The notes under the pieces are model-generated. The model did no database searches and was not told the origin of the DNA. It saw only the letters and a list, made by a program, of their open reading frames with translations. This document shows positions 1 to 9,634 of a DNA stretch of 32,434 nt, piece by piece. How positions within the stretch are numbered: the stretch's first letter is position 1; each line of letters opens with the position of its first letter. This DNA is from a virus, in IMG/VR virus record IMGVR_UViG_3300030329_003487, positions 1-32,434 of that record, one strand, 5' to 3'. The position numbers and the translations under genes are program-made.

Positions 1-2129
1 TTACCTTCTAATGGGCCAATGAATTTTGTTGCTTTTGCGTTGCCATTGACTTCTAGTAATTCGGTTAATGTGGTTGACCCCGTACCTATGCCAACATTTC
101 CATTGCTACTTATGGTTAGCCTTGGGCTTGAAAGGGTATCGGACCCAGTATTGTCCTGCGTAAAGAAATCTATTCGAGTAGCTTGTTCATAGCCAGAAGT
201 GGTGTTCCAGTCTGCATCAGCGGTAAACTCAACCTTCGCCCCTTGGTAGGGCACGTTAGTGCCAGAGTCCGACCCTTGCGCGGCAATGCGAGCAATTGTG
301 TCATTGTTGACTATAGAGGTGTCGGTTGACCACAAGCCTATTTCAGCGGGAGTGTTGTTTGTACCGTCTGTTGCAACAGTTAAATGACTAGCTGGGTTGC
401 GGCCAATGCCAACTTTTCCATCGTGTTCGAAATTAACTAAAAGATTATTCGAACTATCAACAATTTCAAGATTCCCATTGCTGCCCGCTCCATCGTACCT
501 GAGGCCCATAGTTTGGTTTGCTCCCTCACCAAATAGCAAACCGTATTTATTTAAACCAATATTCGAAAGGAGTATATCTCCAGCGTTGATTTCTAATTTT
601 TTAGAAGGAGCGCTCGCCCCCGTGCCTATGCCAACTTTTCCGTCATAATGGACTCTCATTTTATCAGAGCCAGCTATCCGAAATAAGATTCCATTAGTTG
701 AAGCCGTCTCTGTATCTAATATAAGTGCGGTTGATTTACCTTCTATTTTGTTATCGACTCTAATATTTCCAGCCACTTCAAGCGTTTGGGCGGGATCACT
801 GCTGCCCGTACCTATGCCAACTTTTCCATCAGATGTTATTCTCATCCTTTCTGCATTGGAGTTATTAGTGAGAAAGACTAGCGGTAAATTATTGGCGGCT
901 CTTATTACAGCCTCGGTTGCTTGTGTGCCATTAGCTTTATACCCAAGCGCCAATACGTTTCCTAGAACCGTATCACTTTCGACAATTACATCATGATAGC
1001 CTGACGCGGTTAGAGTCTCTTTAACTTGCAGCTTTGCTGCTGGCGCACTTGATCCCGTGCCTATGCCAACATCTCCATCTGCGTATGCGATGCTAATAGC
1101 GTTAATGTCATTAGCGATTGTCTCGTCGCTAGTGTTATGAACTCCTAAATTGAAGAGGTTAGTGCTACCATTGTAATGAATGAAACCGCCTTGAAATGTA
1201 TTAACATTTTCCCCAAGCCTTATTCTGCCGCTTTCGGACTGATTTCCTGTCGTTGTTCGTAAAAATATATCTGGCGCACTTGTGGCTTGAATCTCTAATT
1301 TTGCATCTAGACTGTTTGCCCCCGTGCCTATGCCAACTTTGTGTGTGCCGCTTCCCCCTGCGTGGGTCACTAGCGAATTTCCTATTATATCCCAACCAAC
1401 ATAATTAGCAGGGGTGCTCGCATCGGATATGTAAACGCCTTGCTTTAATCTAATAAAGCCATCGAACTGAGCGACAGCGGCAGAATTCATGACTTCACCG
1501 CCAACAAAAAGCTTGTGTCCATCCGCGCTAACCGTAGAAAAGTTTCCTATTTGAAAGTGGTCGTTTGTTTTTATTGTTACTGCTGTGCCAGAGTCATTTT
1601 GAATTTTAAAAGCGTCACTGGCAGTATCATCCGCTTTGATGGTCCACAATTCGTTGGTGTTTTTAAGCTCTACTGCTGCGGAGTCATTCGCGGTTGGCGC
1701 TGTAACTCTTACGTAAACATTTCCTGTTCCTGTAACTTCTAATTCACGAGAAGGCTGATCCAAATTAATACCAACATTACCGTCAGATTTTATATACAAG
1801 GCATTACTAACACTTCTAGTATTAAAAGATAAATCAACATAACCATCAACACTAGTATTAACCGCCTTGATAGAAGCCATCACTGTGTCAGCGCTAGCAC
1901 CCTGGGTAAACGCAATGCCTCCAAAATGAGAGGTATTAGTTGTACCGCCTTCCACGTTTAACGCTAAGTGAAATTGAGGGCTAGTGTTTATTCTAGATAT
2001 GGCTGTTTCAAATAAGTTTGAACCAGTGGTTAATTGCACTGCGTCTATACCAACGCCAACATTGCCCAGAGAGCCCAAGTCAGACCTCCCAAGCGTCAAT
2101 AGTTGTACATTTCTAATTTTTACTGGCAT
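1..2129 (-). CDS. Tail fibre-like protein with VGIGT repeats (3' end beyond window)
   Basis: Open frame from the ATG at 2129 to the window edge, at least 709 codons without a stop, so the protein is C-terminally incomplete here. Translation shows about eight spaced copies of a G-x-VGIGT-like motif (for example DGKVGIGTG), each followed by short sequences rich in beta-prone residues such as LEVNG or KLEIQA. This pattern is known from phage tail fibres and adhesins, where it builds trimeric beta-structured shafts, often ending in an auto-cleaving chaperone domain; any such domain would lie outside the window. It starts two bases after the stop of the upstream virion gene, as in a late operon. 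The role in host binding is inferred from the repeat type and from position after portal and structural genes. Confidence 0.8.
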   Translation of the reverse strand, partial: MPVKIRNVQLLTLGRSDLGSLGNVGVGIDAVQLTTGSNLFETAISRINTSPQFHLALNVEGGTTNTSHFGGIAFTQGASADTVMASIKAVNTSVDGYVDLSFNTRSVSNALYIKSDGNVGINLDQPSRELEVTGTGNVYVRVTAPTANDSAAVELKNTNELWTIKADDTASDAFKIQNDSGTAVTIKTNDHFQIGNFSTVSADGHKLFVGGEVMNSAAVAQFDGFIRLKQGVYISDASTPANYVGWDIIGNSLVTHAGGSGTHKVGIGTGANSLDAKLEIQATSAPDIFLRTTTGNQSESGRIRLGENVNTFQGGFIHYNGSTNLFNLGVHNTSDETIANDINAISIAYADGDVGIGTGSSAPAAKLQVKETLTASGYHDVIVESDTVLGNVLALGYKANGTQATEAVIRAANNLPLVFLTNNSNAERMRITSDGKVGIGTGSSDPAQTLEVAGNIRVDNKIEGKSTALILDTETASTNGILFRIAGSDKMRVHYDGKVGIGTGASAPSKKLEINAGDILLSNIGLNKYGLLFGEGANQTMGLRYDGAGSNGNLEIVDSSNNLLVNFEHDGKVGIGRNPASHLTVATDGTNNTPAEIGLWSTDTSIVNNDTIARIAAQGSDSGTNVPYQGAKVEFTADADWNTTSGYEQATRIDFFTQDNTGSDTLSSPRLTISSNGNVGIGTGSTTLTELLEVNGNAKATKFIGPLEG

Positions 2130-2131
2130 GA

Positions 2132-3826
2132 TTAGAATAAGTGTTGAACATCGTCTACCATATAATTACCTTGATCATCTGTTAATATGTTTAAATTATC
2201 ATCTACCAAATAATCCAAAATAAACAGACCTCTTCCTTCTGCTGATATTACATTTCTTCCATAATCAAAATCATTAGACATTGAAAAGTTTGCTGACGCG
2301 CTATTGTTATCGCCAACCGCCGCAGAGTAACTAACCCCATTAAATTTAGTACCAAACATTTTTATCTTCATGGCTTCGTTGTTATTTTCGTCCTCGAATT
2401 TTACATCGATGTCGTACTCTTCGTCTCTTCGTAAGTTATCTAAAAAATTTCCCGTTGGAGTATTTTGCACCAAAAAGTCGAAACTTACAGAACTCTTAAT
2501 AGGCAGCGTAACTGGTCTATCTGCATAATATTTGTGTCCAATGCAGGATATATTTTCGCGAGAAAGCGGTACGTTGATTTTTAACGACTGTATTGAGTCG
2601 TGATGAAATTGAATAGGTTCTTTTTCAGCGTCTTTGTAGATTTGAATATCGTCTATGTAAAAATCCTGAGATAAAGCTGTCATGTAAATATAACATTTAG
2701 TTTTAATTTGGTCTAGCTTTGCTCTGTGTTTATAAATCCTCCAAGTGTTATCAGCAAGGACGTTAAAAGATAATGAATTTTTATCGCCTTGTCCATTTTG
2801 TATAGAAAAATAAACTCTCTTTGGGGTACTTGAGTCTACTTTAATTGCTACAGAGAAAGTATAATACTCATTAGCTTTCATTTTGTCATGAGGCATATAA
2901 AATATAGCCCCGCGTCCGTTAGTCCCTTGGTTTATGGTGGTCATCTTTAAAGACCTTAATCCACCGTAGGAAGTGGTTGACACATTTTGCCTAACTGCTC
3001 CACCGTAATTGTTCAAATCTTCCCCGTCTTCAAAATCATATTTTAACAAAACGTCATCTTGATCGGGCCTTTTAGTAATAGTTATTTCTGCATCAGACGG
3101 CCTGAATGTTCTATCTACATCGAAGTAAGGATTAACTCTTGTATAGTTTTTGGGGAGCAAAAGCGTTTTGTCTCTGTATTCAACCTCGGCCTTTTCAACA
3201 TTTAAAATTGGGGGTTTAAGACCAAAAGCTGTATCATAATAAACAACATTATCTGCTGTAACCCCGATATCAACCTTCGGGTAATTGCCAACAGTAACAT
3301 CAAGCGCGTAATTATTAATATAGCAATTTTGAAAAGCCAGAAGCCCCATCCCTGTTGCGTCTGGATGACCCAACTCAGAGTATCTTCCCGAACTGATAAG
3401 GCCCGGTATTTCTGCGGGATCAGTAGCGGTGTTTCGAACGTCGCTATCTTCTTTATTAACAGCTAAATAAATATTTTGTTCGCGATTGCCATTAACAAAA
3501 TTATAAGTAAACTCTTTATTTGGATTGGTAGAAGAGCCGCTCGTTAAAACATTAAAGCCAATCTTTTTCTCGTTAGTTAAACCCTCTAAAAAATAAGAAA
3601 AAGACAAAGAAATATCTGGAGGAGAAGCTATTAAACTTTCGTCGTAACTAGACTTACCTAATAGACCGATGTCCGTTCTCGTCACATTGAAATCGTAATT
3701 TACCGATTGGACTCGGTGAATACGTTTGAGAACTTCGTGACCACTCACGTCTGGTAGGTTCGTTTCTCCACTTACTAGACCAAAGAATAAATCTTGGACG
3801 TTGTAAATTGTTCTGTTTCTTGCCAT
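2132..3826 (-). CDS. Virion structural protein with a CBM4/9-like insertion
   Basis: 564 residues, not matched to a named family by eye. Residues about 1-250 and 410-564 look like one beta-rich virion domain split by an insertion. Residues about 258-399 (starting YDFEDGEDLNNYGG and ending FYIDDIQIYK) have the look of a CBM4/9-type jelly roll: an opening FEDG, an alternating beta pattern and a closing 'DDI.IY' strand. Such modules bind carbohydrates and are often inserted into phage surface proteins. AAAGG precedes the ATG. It lies between portal and tail fibre, so a tail-tube, neck or decoration role is likely, but which one cannot be decided from the sequence. Confidence 0.65.
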   Translation of the reverse strand: MARNRTIYNVQDLFFGLVSGETNLPDVSGHEVLKRIHRVQSVNYDFNVTRTDIGLLGKSSYDESLIASPPDISLSFSYFLEGLTNEKKIGFNVLTSGSSTNPNKEFTYNFVNGNREQNIYLAVNKEDSDVRNTATDPAEIPGLISSGRYSELGHPDATGMGLLAFQNCYINNYALDVTVGNYPKVDIGVTADNVVYYDTAFGLKPPILNVEKAEVEYRDKTLLLPKNYTRVNPYFDVDRTFRPSDAEITITKRPDQDDVLLKYDFEDGEDLNNYGGAVRQNVSTTSYGGLRSLKMTTINQGTNGRGAIFYMPHDKMKANEYYTFSVAIKVDSSTPKRVYFSIQNGQGDKNSLSFNVLADNTWRIYKHRAKLDQIKTKCYIYMTALSQDFYIDDIQIYKDAEKEPIQFHHDSIQSLKINVPLSRENISCIGHKYYADRPVTLPIKSSVSFDFLVQNTPTGNFLDNLRRDEEYDIDVKFEDENNNEAMKIKMFGTKFNGVSYSAAVGDNNSASANFSMSNDFDYGRNVISAEGRGLFILDYLVDDNLNILTDDQGNYMVDDVQHLF

Positions 3827-3834
3827 ACATACCT

Positions 3835-5766
3835 TTATGCCTTACTCGAATATAAAATGCTGGCTAGATACTCATCTGTTTGATGTTCCACGGCTATATC
3901 TTGGATTTCGTGAATTCTATCTAGGTTTTTGTCGATAGGGCTTTTTATATAGGTTTCAATTGACTCTTCCCAATTTTCAGAATCTTCATTAGCGATGATA
4001 AGCTGGGTAATTTGAGCCGCAACTTCTTTTTGAGCTTTGTTCAGCCTAGATTTCTTATGGTATTTCCTAAGCGCAGCTTCAACTTTACTGAAAAGACCAT
4101 CAGCTATTCGCACATTTTCAACCACCTTGGTTAAACTGAATTGAGCCTTAGACTGCTCTCCCTCTCCCACTGGCGATTTATTCGATTGATCTTGAGTTGT
4201 TCCTTCTGGGCGACCAGGTTCATCGTTTTTCATGCCTCCCCCAATTAATGGCTCATATAACCCATCTTCCTTTAATTTGGTAAATTCTTTTTGCGACTTC
4301 AAAGAGCTCTCTTTATCTGGAAGTCTTCCTGAATCAATAGCTTCAAGACCCTCTTCAGCCGTAAGAACACCTAGCTCAATCAACCTGTTATAAATGCGCA
4401 ACATATTTGAATCATCTTTCAAAGAAATCCTATCAAAATAAGGAATAGGATAGTTTTTCAAATTCATTTGTTTTGCGATTCTCTTCATTTCTGGGATAAG
4501 AAAATCATTTAAGAACGCCTGTCTGCCTTGAGTAAGTCTTGCAATGAAAAGATCAGCTTTAGCGTTTTGATTTGCAAATTTTTCTCCTCCTACAAGAATA
4601 TTATTTAAACCAAGCTGAATGTCTTTATCGACCACTTCGTATTTTTTGGGATCGAGAAGGTCTGCAACTTGAGGGATAACAAATTGAGCTTTAGTAGTAT
4701 AATCAGCGATAAGAACTCTTCCTACGGATTCGTTCGCAAACAAATCCTGCATAAGCTTAATATTTTTTTGGTTTATGCCGTGCTTATCGGGCTCATTGCC
4801 CATAGTAACTAAAAGAATGGCTTGCTGCATGGTTCTTGAAACAGCCATATCCATTTTTTTGAGCTCGGCTTTCCAATTCAAATCCTCTAGCACTGGAAAC
4901 CCTAGTGGAACCGCAAAAGGCTCGTAGTCTTGCTTTTTGTAAAAAATAGCGCAGACTTTATCTACGTCTAGTTCTAAAAGGACGGCGCTGCTTCCACGTT
5001 TTTTTAGAATCTCCTTATTCTCTGGAGAGAGGCTTTGCAGTAATTCTTGGTCTTCTCTCGTTTTCGGGTCTTTAAGTCTAGCTAATTCGTAGTCCGTAAG
5101 AACTTTGTAGTATACCCCAGAATGAAACGCGGCAGAACCAGCAATTTGAATATCTGCTGGATTTAAAACTATATACTTAACAGGCAAAGTAATCTCGTCT
5201 TCTTGCAAATAAGAATCGGCATAAATTTGAGTAATTTTCTTCGCGTCTTCTTTTGTTAGGTTAGCGTCAAACCTAAACATAAATACATTACCAGACCTAT
5301 AATATTCTCTGAAGAATTTATCTTGAAGTTGCCAAATGTTAATTTTCTTAAAAAGAGCTTCAAAGAAGTTTCTGGCTTTTTTGTTCCCCCCCTTAAAGTA
5401 AATATCACTAACCGAAAATTCAGTCATTAGATCAATAACATTCCTAAAAGAAGAAAAGTTGTAATAAGCTTTTTGACACAGGACAACGGCGTCCTTAATT
5501 TCCATGTTAGATTTATTATTTACGCCCGGCGCATACTTATAAGGAACGATGCCGTCTTCAATGTTTTTATACTTATCCGTTCTTTGGATTGTACTTGAAC
5601 GGTTTCTTCTTGATCGAGTTGGGGAAGACACGTTAGTTGCGCTTGCATTAGAAACCATCAAAGGAGAATACTCCTCAGAGCTTTCCTTAGTCTTTCTCTT
5701 GGTCGTCCGTTTAGCTGGAGCTTTTTTAGCCGCTGCCGTCTTCCTTTTGCCTGTCGATTCTTTCAT
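3835..5766 (-). CDS. Portal protein
   Basis: 643 residues. Called portal from its place directly after the large terminase, its length, and an internal region typical of portals (roughly 90-470: helix-rich, with 'FREYYRSGNVFMFRF' and 'VKYIVLNPADIQIAG'), followed by a charged helical C-terminus. Portals form the dodecameric DNA gateway of the capsid. The first 30 residues are unusual: a Lys/Ala/Arg/Thr-rich, histone-H1-like tail (KRKTAAAKKAPAKRTTKRK) and then a Ser/Arg-rich linker to about residue 65. No clear Shine-Dalgarno precedes the ATG at 5766, 23 bases after the terminase stop. An overlapping plus-strand frame over the start is a shadow. Confidence 0.75.
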   Translation of the reverse strand: MKESTGKRKTAAAKKAPAKRTTKRKTKESSEEYSPLMVSNASATNVSSPTRSRRNRSSTIQRTDKYKNIEDGIVPYKYAPGVNNKSNMEIKDAVVLCQKAYYNFSSFRNVIDLMTEFSVSDIYFKGGNKKARNFFEALFKKINIWQLQDKFFREYYRSGNVFMFRFDANLTKEDAKKITQIYADSYLQEDEITLPVKYIVLNPADIQIAGSAAFHSGVYYKVLTDYELARLKDPKTREDQELLQSLSPENKEILKKRGSSAVLLELDVDKVCAIFYKKQDYEPFAVPLGFPVLEDLNWKAELKKMDMAVSRTMQQAILLVTMGNEPDKHGINQKNIKLMQDLFANESVGRVLIADYTTKAQFVIPQVADLLDPKKYEVVDKDIQLGLNNILVGGEKFANQNAKADLFIARLTQGRQAFLNDFLIPEMKRIAKQMNLKNYPIPYFDRISLKDDSNMLRIYNRLIELGVLTAEEGLEAIDSGRLPDKESSLKSQKEFTKLKEDGLYEPLIGGGMKNDEPGRPEGTTQDQSNKSPVGEGEQSKAQFSLTKVVENVRIADGLFSKVEAALRKYHKKSRLNKAQKEVAAQITQLIIANEDSENWEESIETYIKSPIDKNLDRIHEIQDIAVEHQTDEYLASILYSSKA

Positions 5767-5789
5767 AGAATTCAGTCTAAATTACACAA

Positions 5790-7613
5790 TTAATTAATCA
5801 TTACGGGGGTAAAAGTCTCACTATAGTCACTTTCGGGCAAATCCATCAGATCATAATAACACTTTACGCCCCAATTACCAAGCATTAAGGCTGTATAATT
5901 GTCTCGCCTAGCCCTATTTGTCGAAGTGTTTCGCTTTAAGTGTTGGGGTAAATCAAAAGTTTGAACCCCTTTTGCGGTTGATTTTACTTCAATTAAAGCG
6001 CACTGTTTTTTTACCTGGTAAATTAAATTGTCCTGCTCTTCGATAAGGTCTAAGACAGTTTCTCCTTCTTTTGGCTTCAAGCTAATCGACTGAGAAGATA
6101 TCCTTTGGAAAGCTTCTGGGTTTGGGGAGATTCTAGAGCCAAACCATAGCTTTTTATGGTCAATGCAAGCTTGCAAGTATTCGTTTGCGTTTCTTATGAA
6201 ATTCGTGGTAAAGTTCTGCTTGAAGCAAATAACACCATCTTGTTTGTTGTAAAAACGCCTTGCTTTTTTGACCATTTTTTCGTAGTCTAAATCCTCTGCG
6301 TCACTATTAAAATCGAAGAATTTAATTTGTTTCTTTTTGAAATTTTCATTTTCGTTACAAGCATCAATGAATTGATAACCAGCATTATCAATGACTATAA
6401 ACTCAGGCTTAAAAGAATCTGTAAGATAATTCATATAATTTATATGATCTTTAAGGTCTCCTCCAGCTACAGCATAATTATGCACCAGAGTAGAGTCCTT
6501 ATCTTCACTATTTAATTCTAATACGGCTATGGCAAAATAATCAGAACTTGGACTGTTAGAGAAAGACGGGTCGATTCCAAAAACATATTTCTTTTCGGGT
6601 TCTGCTGTTAATTTTATAGTAGGTAATTCCCCATCTGGAATAGTACATTCATGCATTTTCTTTGCGCTAAAATAACTATCTGATCCGTCAGTGAATTGAG
6701 CGCAATATTCCCGTTGAAATGAAGCATTGGAAGTTCCTCCGTTTTGAGCTTCTTCAATGACCGTTGGATCAATCATAAAAGAAGGAAGTGATTCATACCC
6801 CATTTGGGATATAAAATAAGTAGCATCTTTTTCTTCACTTCCCATTATGTGATTAGCCCACTCTTTATATGTTTTATATAAGTTCTCGAACGTATAAGAA
6901 GCGGAAGACAAGGCAACCATTTTCGAATCGTTTTCAAATTTCATTCTCTCCTCTTCCTTTATTAAGCCTTCTGCGATCATCTTGTCTTCCATCTCTCGAA
7001 TTTCCAAACGCTCTTTCATGTTTTGTGGAGCTACCAAAAACGGCATGAGAACAGTGTTGATAATATCCTCTGGAAGAAGAAGGTACTCGTCAAGAACTAA
7101 AACATTGGCACGGAAACCACGGATTTTTTCTCCGTTAAGCGGGATAGCGGTTATTGAGCCTCCGTTAATTAACCACTCAAACTGGTCGTTTCTTTTTGCC
7201 TTTGCGCCAAAACACTGAGCGAGTAACTCTGCGCCCTTTGATTCTACCAAACGCTCAAGGTTATTAAAAATAAAACGCGCAGTACGAAAAGTTGGGCCAG
7301 CTATAAGTATTTTTGTTCCTGGGTTAAATATGCATTGCAAAAAACAAAATACCGAAGCAATAAAAGTTTTACCGCAGCCACGACCCCAAACACACATAGA
7401 GAAATTTCTATTAAGCATTCCTTTTAAGGTTATCTCTTGGAATGGAGCCAGCTTAATTCCAGAAACCAATTCGGTAGTAAAGCCTACGTTTGCACGCAAA
7501 AACCTAGCCAAAGAAATTTTTGCGTCTTTGTCTTTTAGTTCCCCAGATAATTGAAGAAATTCTTCGTTTATGTTTGGGAATTTTTTTCTGTATTTATCTG
7601 GGCAGTACCACAT
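5790..7613 (-). CDS. terL: Terminase large subunit (ATPase and nuclease)
   Basis: 607 residues. The DNA-packaging motor shows its two domains in order. The ATPase has a Walker A GRGCGKT at residues 77-83, an acidic Walker B VLVLDEY at 171-177 and a coupling-like LSSASYTF near 235-242. The RNase H-like nuclease has FGIDPSFS (Asp348) and VIDN (Asp409) as likely metal ligands. Length matches T4-gp17-type terminases. The start overlaps the upstream nuclease gene by 46 bases; no other good ATG occurs before residue 66, and AAGGT lies upstream. It is followed by portal, the usual packaging order. Confidence 0.93.
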   Translation of the reverse strand: MWYCPDKYRKKFPNINEEFLQLSGELKDKDAKISLARFLRANVGFTTELVSGIKLAPFQEITLKGMLNRNFSMCVWGRGCGKTFIASVFCFLQCIFNPGTKILIAGPTFRTARFIFNNLERLVESKGAELLAQCFGAKAKRNDQFEWLINGGSITAIPLNGEKIRGFRANVLVLDEYLLLPEDIINTVLMPFLVAPQNMKERLEIREMEDKMIAEGLIKEEERMKFENDSKMVALSSASYTFENLYKTYKEWANHIMGSEEKDATYFISQMGYESLPSFMIDPTVIEEAQNGGTSNASFQREYCAQFTDGSDSYFSAKKMHECTIPDGELPTIKLTAEPEKKYVFGIDPSFSNSPSSDYFAIAVLELNSEDKDSTLVHNYAVAGGDLKDHINYMNYLTDSFKPEFIVIDNAGYQFIDACNENENFKKKQIKFFDFNSDAEDLDYEKMVKKARRFYNKQDGVICFKQNFTTNFIRNANEYLQACIDHKKLWFGSRISPNPEAFQRISSQSISLKPKEGETVLDLIEEQDNLIYQVKKQCALIEVKSTAKGVQTFDLPQHLKRNTSTNRARRDNYTALMLGNWGVKCYYDLMDLPESDYSETFTPVMIN

Positions 7614-8551
7614 TCTAATACCTTAGTGTCATATGCTAATTGTAAATCTATTTTTTTAAAAATACAACCAGACGTAAAGATTTTTTTAACAGCTTCAGCA
7701 GCTTCCACTCTGCCTTTAACAAACAAAAACTGAACAAATGGATACTCTTGAATTAACGCTCTTACATTATGAAATACATATTCTGGAGTTACCCTTGTAC
7801 CCTTCTTAAATACATGAGGCAAAAAATTAAAAGATAAACAATTAGTTAAAGTTTCTTCTACTAACACTACGAAGTTAGCCTCGGCTTCTTTCGCTCTTTC
7901 TATTTCTCTTTTAAACCTTTCAAAACCACCGCTTAAAGTCCCTATAAAATCGCTTACAGATTTTCTTTCTATATAGCATTTACAGGAAGCCAATTCGTCG
8001 CTAAAAGCATAATCTCCAAATTTTAATGTTTTTATTTCTGAAGGCACGTTTTTAAATTTTAAAGGCATTTTCTCTCTGGTATCAACGTATATCTTATAAG
8101 AAGGATCATTATAGGCTGAACCATAAACAATATCAGTGCAGTTTTGGTATTTGTTTTTAAAGCCTAACTCTTTACATAGTGCGTAATAATCCCCAAATAA
8201 CTCATTATAAAAATGAACTGGGGGTATAAGTATAGAACGCATTTCAACTTGAGAAGGAGAGTAAACCAAGCTCTTTTTCTTTTTTCTTTTTAAAAGGACT
8301 TCTTTGCAGTATTCTTGAGCTTCTGGAATAGTTACGGACTTAAGCCAATTTTTGAGGTTAGTCCTAGAATTAAAATCGCTGCTTAAATATTGGTCTTTGT
8401 TTTTAAATTTAATGATATTTTTGTCGTACTTGTCATAACGTGGAAATTGAGATTGATAGTATTCTGCTACTCTCATATCATGAGCTTTGATATGCGCGTG
8501 AAGCTGTCTATCTCCTTCGAATTCTTTTTGACATACGCTGCAATTAACCAT
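7568..8551 (-). CDS. ERCC4-type nuclease with N-terminal C2H2 zinc finger
   Basis: 327 residues. Residues 1-30 hold a C2H2 finger (CSVC, then HAHIKAH). The C-terminal half has the ERCC4/XPF/MUS81-type nuclease signature: VDTREK, then GDY and ERKSVSDF (the GDXnERKX3D motif), followed by a helix with FERFKREIERAKEAE. These nucleases cut branched or flap DNA with metal ions. The start at 8551 is preferred to the ATG at 8569 because AGGAGG lies eight bases before it and it overlaps the upstream stop (ATGGTTAA). Placement between the putative small terminase and terL suggests a role in processing replicated DNA before packaging; that is inference. Confidence 0.8.
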   Translation of the reverse strand: MVNCSVCQKEFEGDRQLHAHIKAHDMRVAEYYQSQFPRYDKYDKNIIKFKNKDQYLSSDFNSRTNLKNWLKSVTIPEAQEYCKEVLLKRKKKKSLVYSPSQVEMRSILIPPVHFYNELFGDYYALCKELGFKNKYQNCTDIVYGSAYNDPSYKIYVDTREKMPLKFKNVPSEIKTLKFGDYAFSDELASCKCYIERKSVSDFIGTLSGGFERFKREIERAKEAEANFVVLVEETLTNCLSFNFLPHVFKKGTRVTPEYVFHNVRALIQEYPFVQFLFVKGRVEAAEAVKKIFTSGCIFKKIDLQLAYDTKVLECGTAQINTEKNSQT

Positions 8552-9632
8552 CCAAAACCTCCTCTTCACTAATACCCATAATACGAGCTTTAACTTCGTC
8601 CATGCCTTCTAGATTTTGGATTTCTTTCTTAACCGCTTGTTTTCGTAGTTCGGCAAGCTTGATGAGTTTTTTGCGGGACTCTTCATCTTTCCACATTTGG
8701 ACCAAACTGATAATGCTTGCGTTTTCTTTGATCTGTTTCTTGAGCCTATCGCTTCTTTTCTCTTTTAGATCGCTAAGGAGTTTTTGCTGCCGCGTGACGC
8801 ATTGGTTGTATTCGGTTTGAGCAGCGCTTATCGCATTTACTAACCCCATAGCTATTCTTCTACCTTCGGTATCGTCTGCCGCTGTATCCAATAACGCTTG
8901 AAGCCGCTCAGATCGAGCTTGAATCATGAACCCGATAACAACCTCTGTAGCAAGTACAATATATTGATCAACTTCCTCTTGAGATAAATCTGTTTTATCA
9001 TATGTATAACGAACAAAACTAGATTCAAATAAATCTCTATGGTTAATTCCTTCGTATGTATTTGCTTGTTGGGTAAATCTAAAAGTATTCAAATAACCCA
9101 TCAATGATTGAACGCCTTTTTTTTGTTTGCCAGTCATTTTCGGCTTGTCAATCTTTTCGAAGATAAATTTGTTTATGCGTTTTAAAGTTTTGTCAAATGT
9201 GTTTGGTGGTTCGTAGCGTTCCGTAGCGGTTTCTTCTTGATGGACTATGTGAGGATTAACTTCATCTAGATATTCTTGAACCGCTTTAGTTTCCGCGTTT
9301 AAATTGTTCAATGATGGGTCATCAAAAATAGTTCGCGCAATAAGCACGGCACTCATTAAAGAAGCATGATTATCAATAAATTCTTTATGATCGTCTGTAA
9401 GCTCTATTTTTTTGGGTTTATAAACATGAGAGCCGTCCGCCCTAATATCAAACGAAACTAAATACTGTTTTAAATCTCTAGCTTCTTTTGTTCTGCCGTC
9501 TAGGTTGGGCTTATCTGGGTACGCAGCATTTATAAGCTCCATCAATGAGGGCGGGTCTTCGTTAGCTTCTTCCCTTTCCCTCCATAATGTTAGAGCCCTT
9601 AAATGGCGTTCGTCTTGAGATAATTCGGACAT
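8544..9632 (-). CDS. Unknown protein upstream of terminase; possible small terminase or packaging factor
   Basis: 362 residues, no family recognised. The N-terminal 120 residues contain alternating short helices with 'PPSLMELINAAYPDKPNLDGRTKEARDLKQYL', resembling a DNA-binding helix-turn-helix domain. The last 110 residues are strongly charged and heptad-like (RQQKLLSDLKEKRSDRLKKQIK, split by NASIISLVQMW), predicting coiled coil. It lies two genes upstream of the large terminase, where a small terminase subunit is common, and ends overlapping the nuclease start by eight bases. The packaging assignment rests on position and architecture only. Confidence 0.5.
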   Translation of the reverse strand: MSELSQDERHLRALTLWREREEANEDPPSLMELINAAYPDKPNLDGRTKEARDLKQYLVSFDIRADGSHVYKPKKIELTDDHKEFIDNHASLMSAVLIARTIFDDPSLNNLNAETKAVQEYLDEVNPHIVHQEETATERYEPPNTFDKTLKRINKFIFEKIDKPKMTGKQKKGVQSLMGYLNTFRFTQQANTYEGINHRDLFESSFVRYTYDKTDLSQEEVDQYIVLATEVVIGFMIQARSERLQALLDTAADDTEGRRIAMGLVNAISAAQTEYNQCVTRQQKLLSDLKEKRSDRLKKQIKENASIISLVQMWKDEESRKKLIKLAELRKQAVKKEIQNLEGMDEVKARIMGISEEEVLDG

Positions 9633-9634
9633 TC

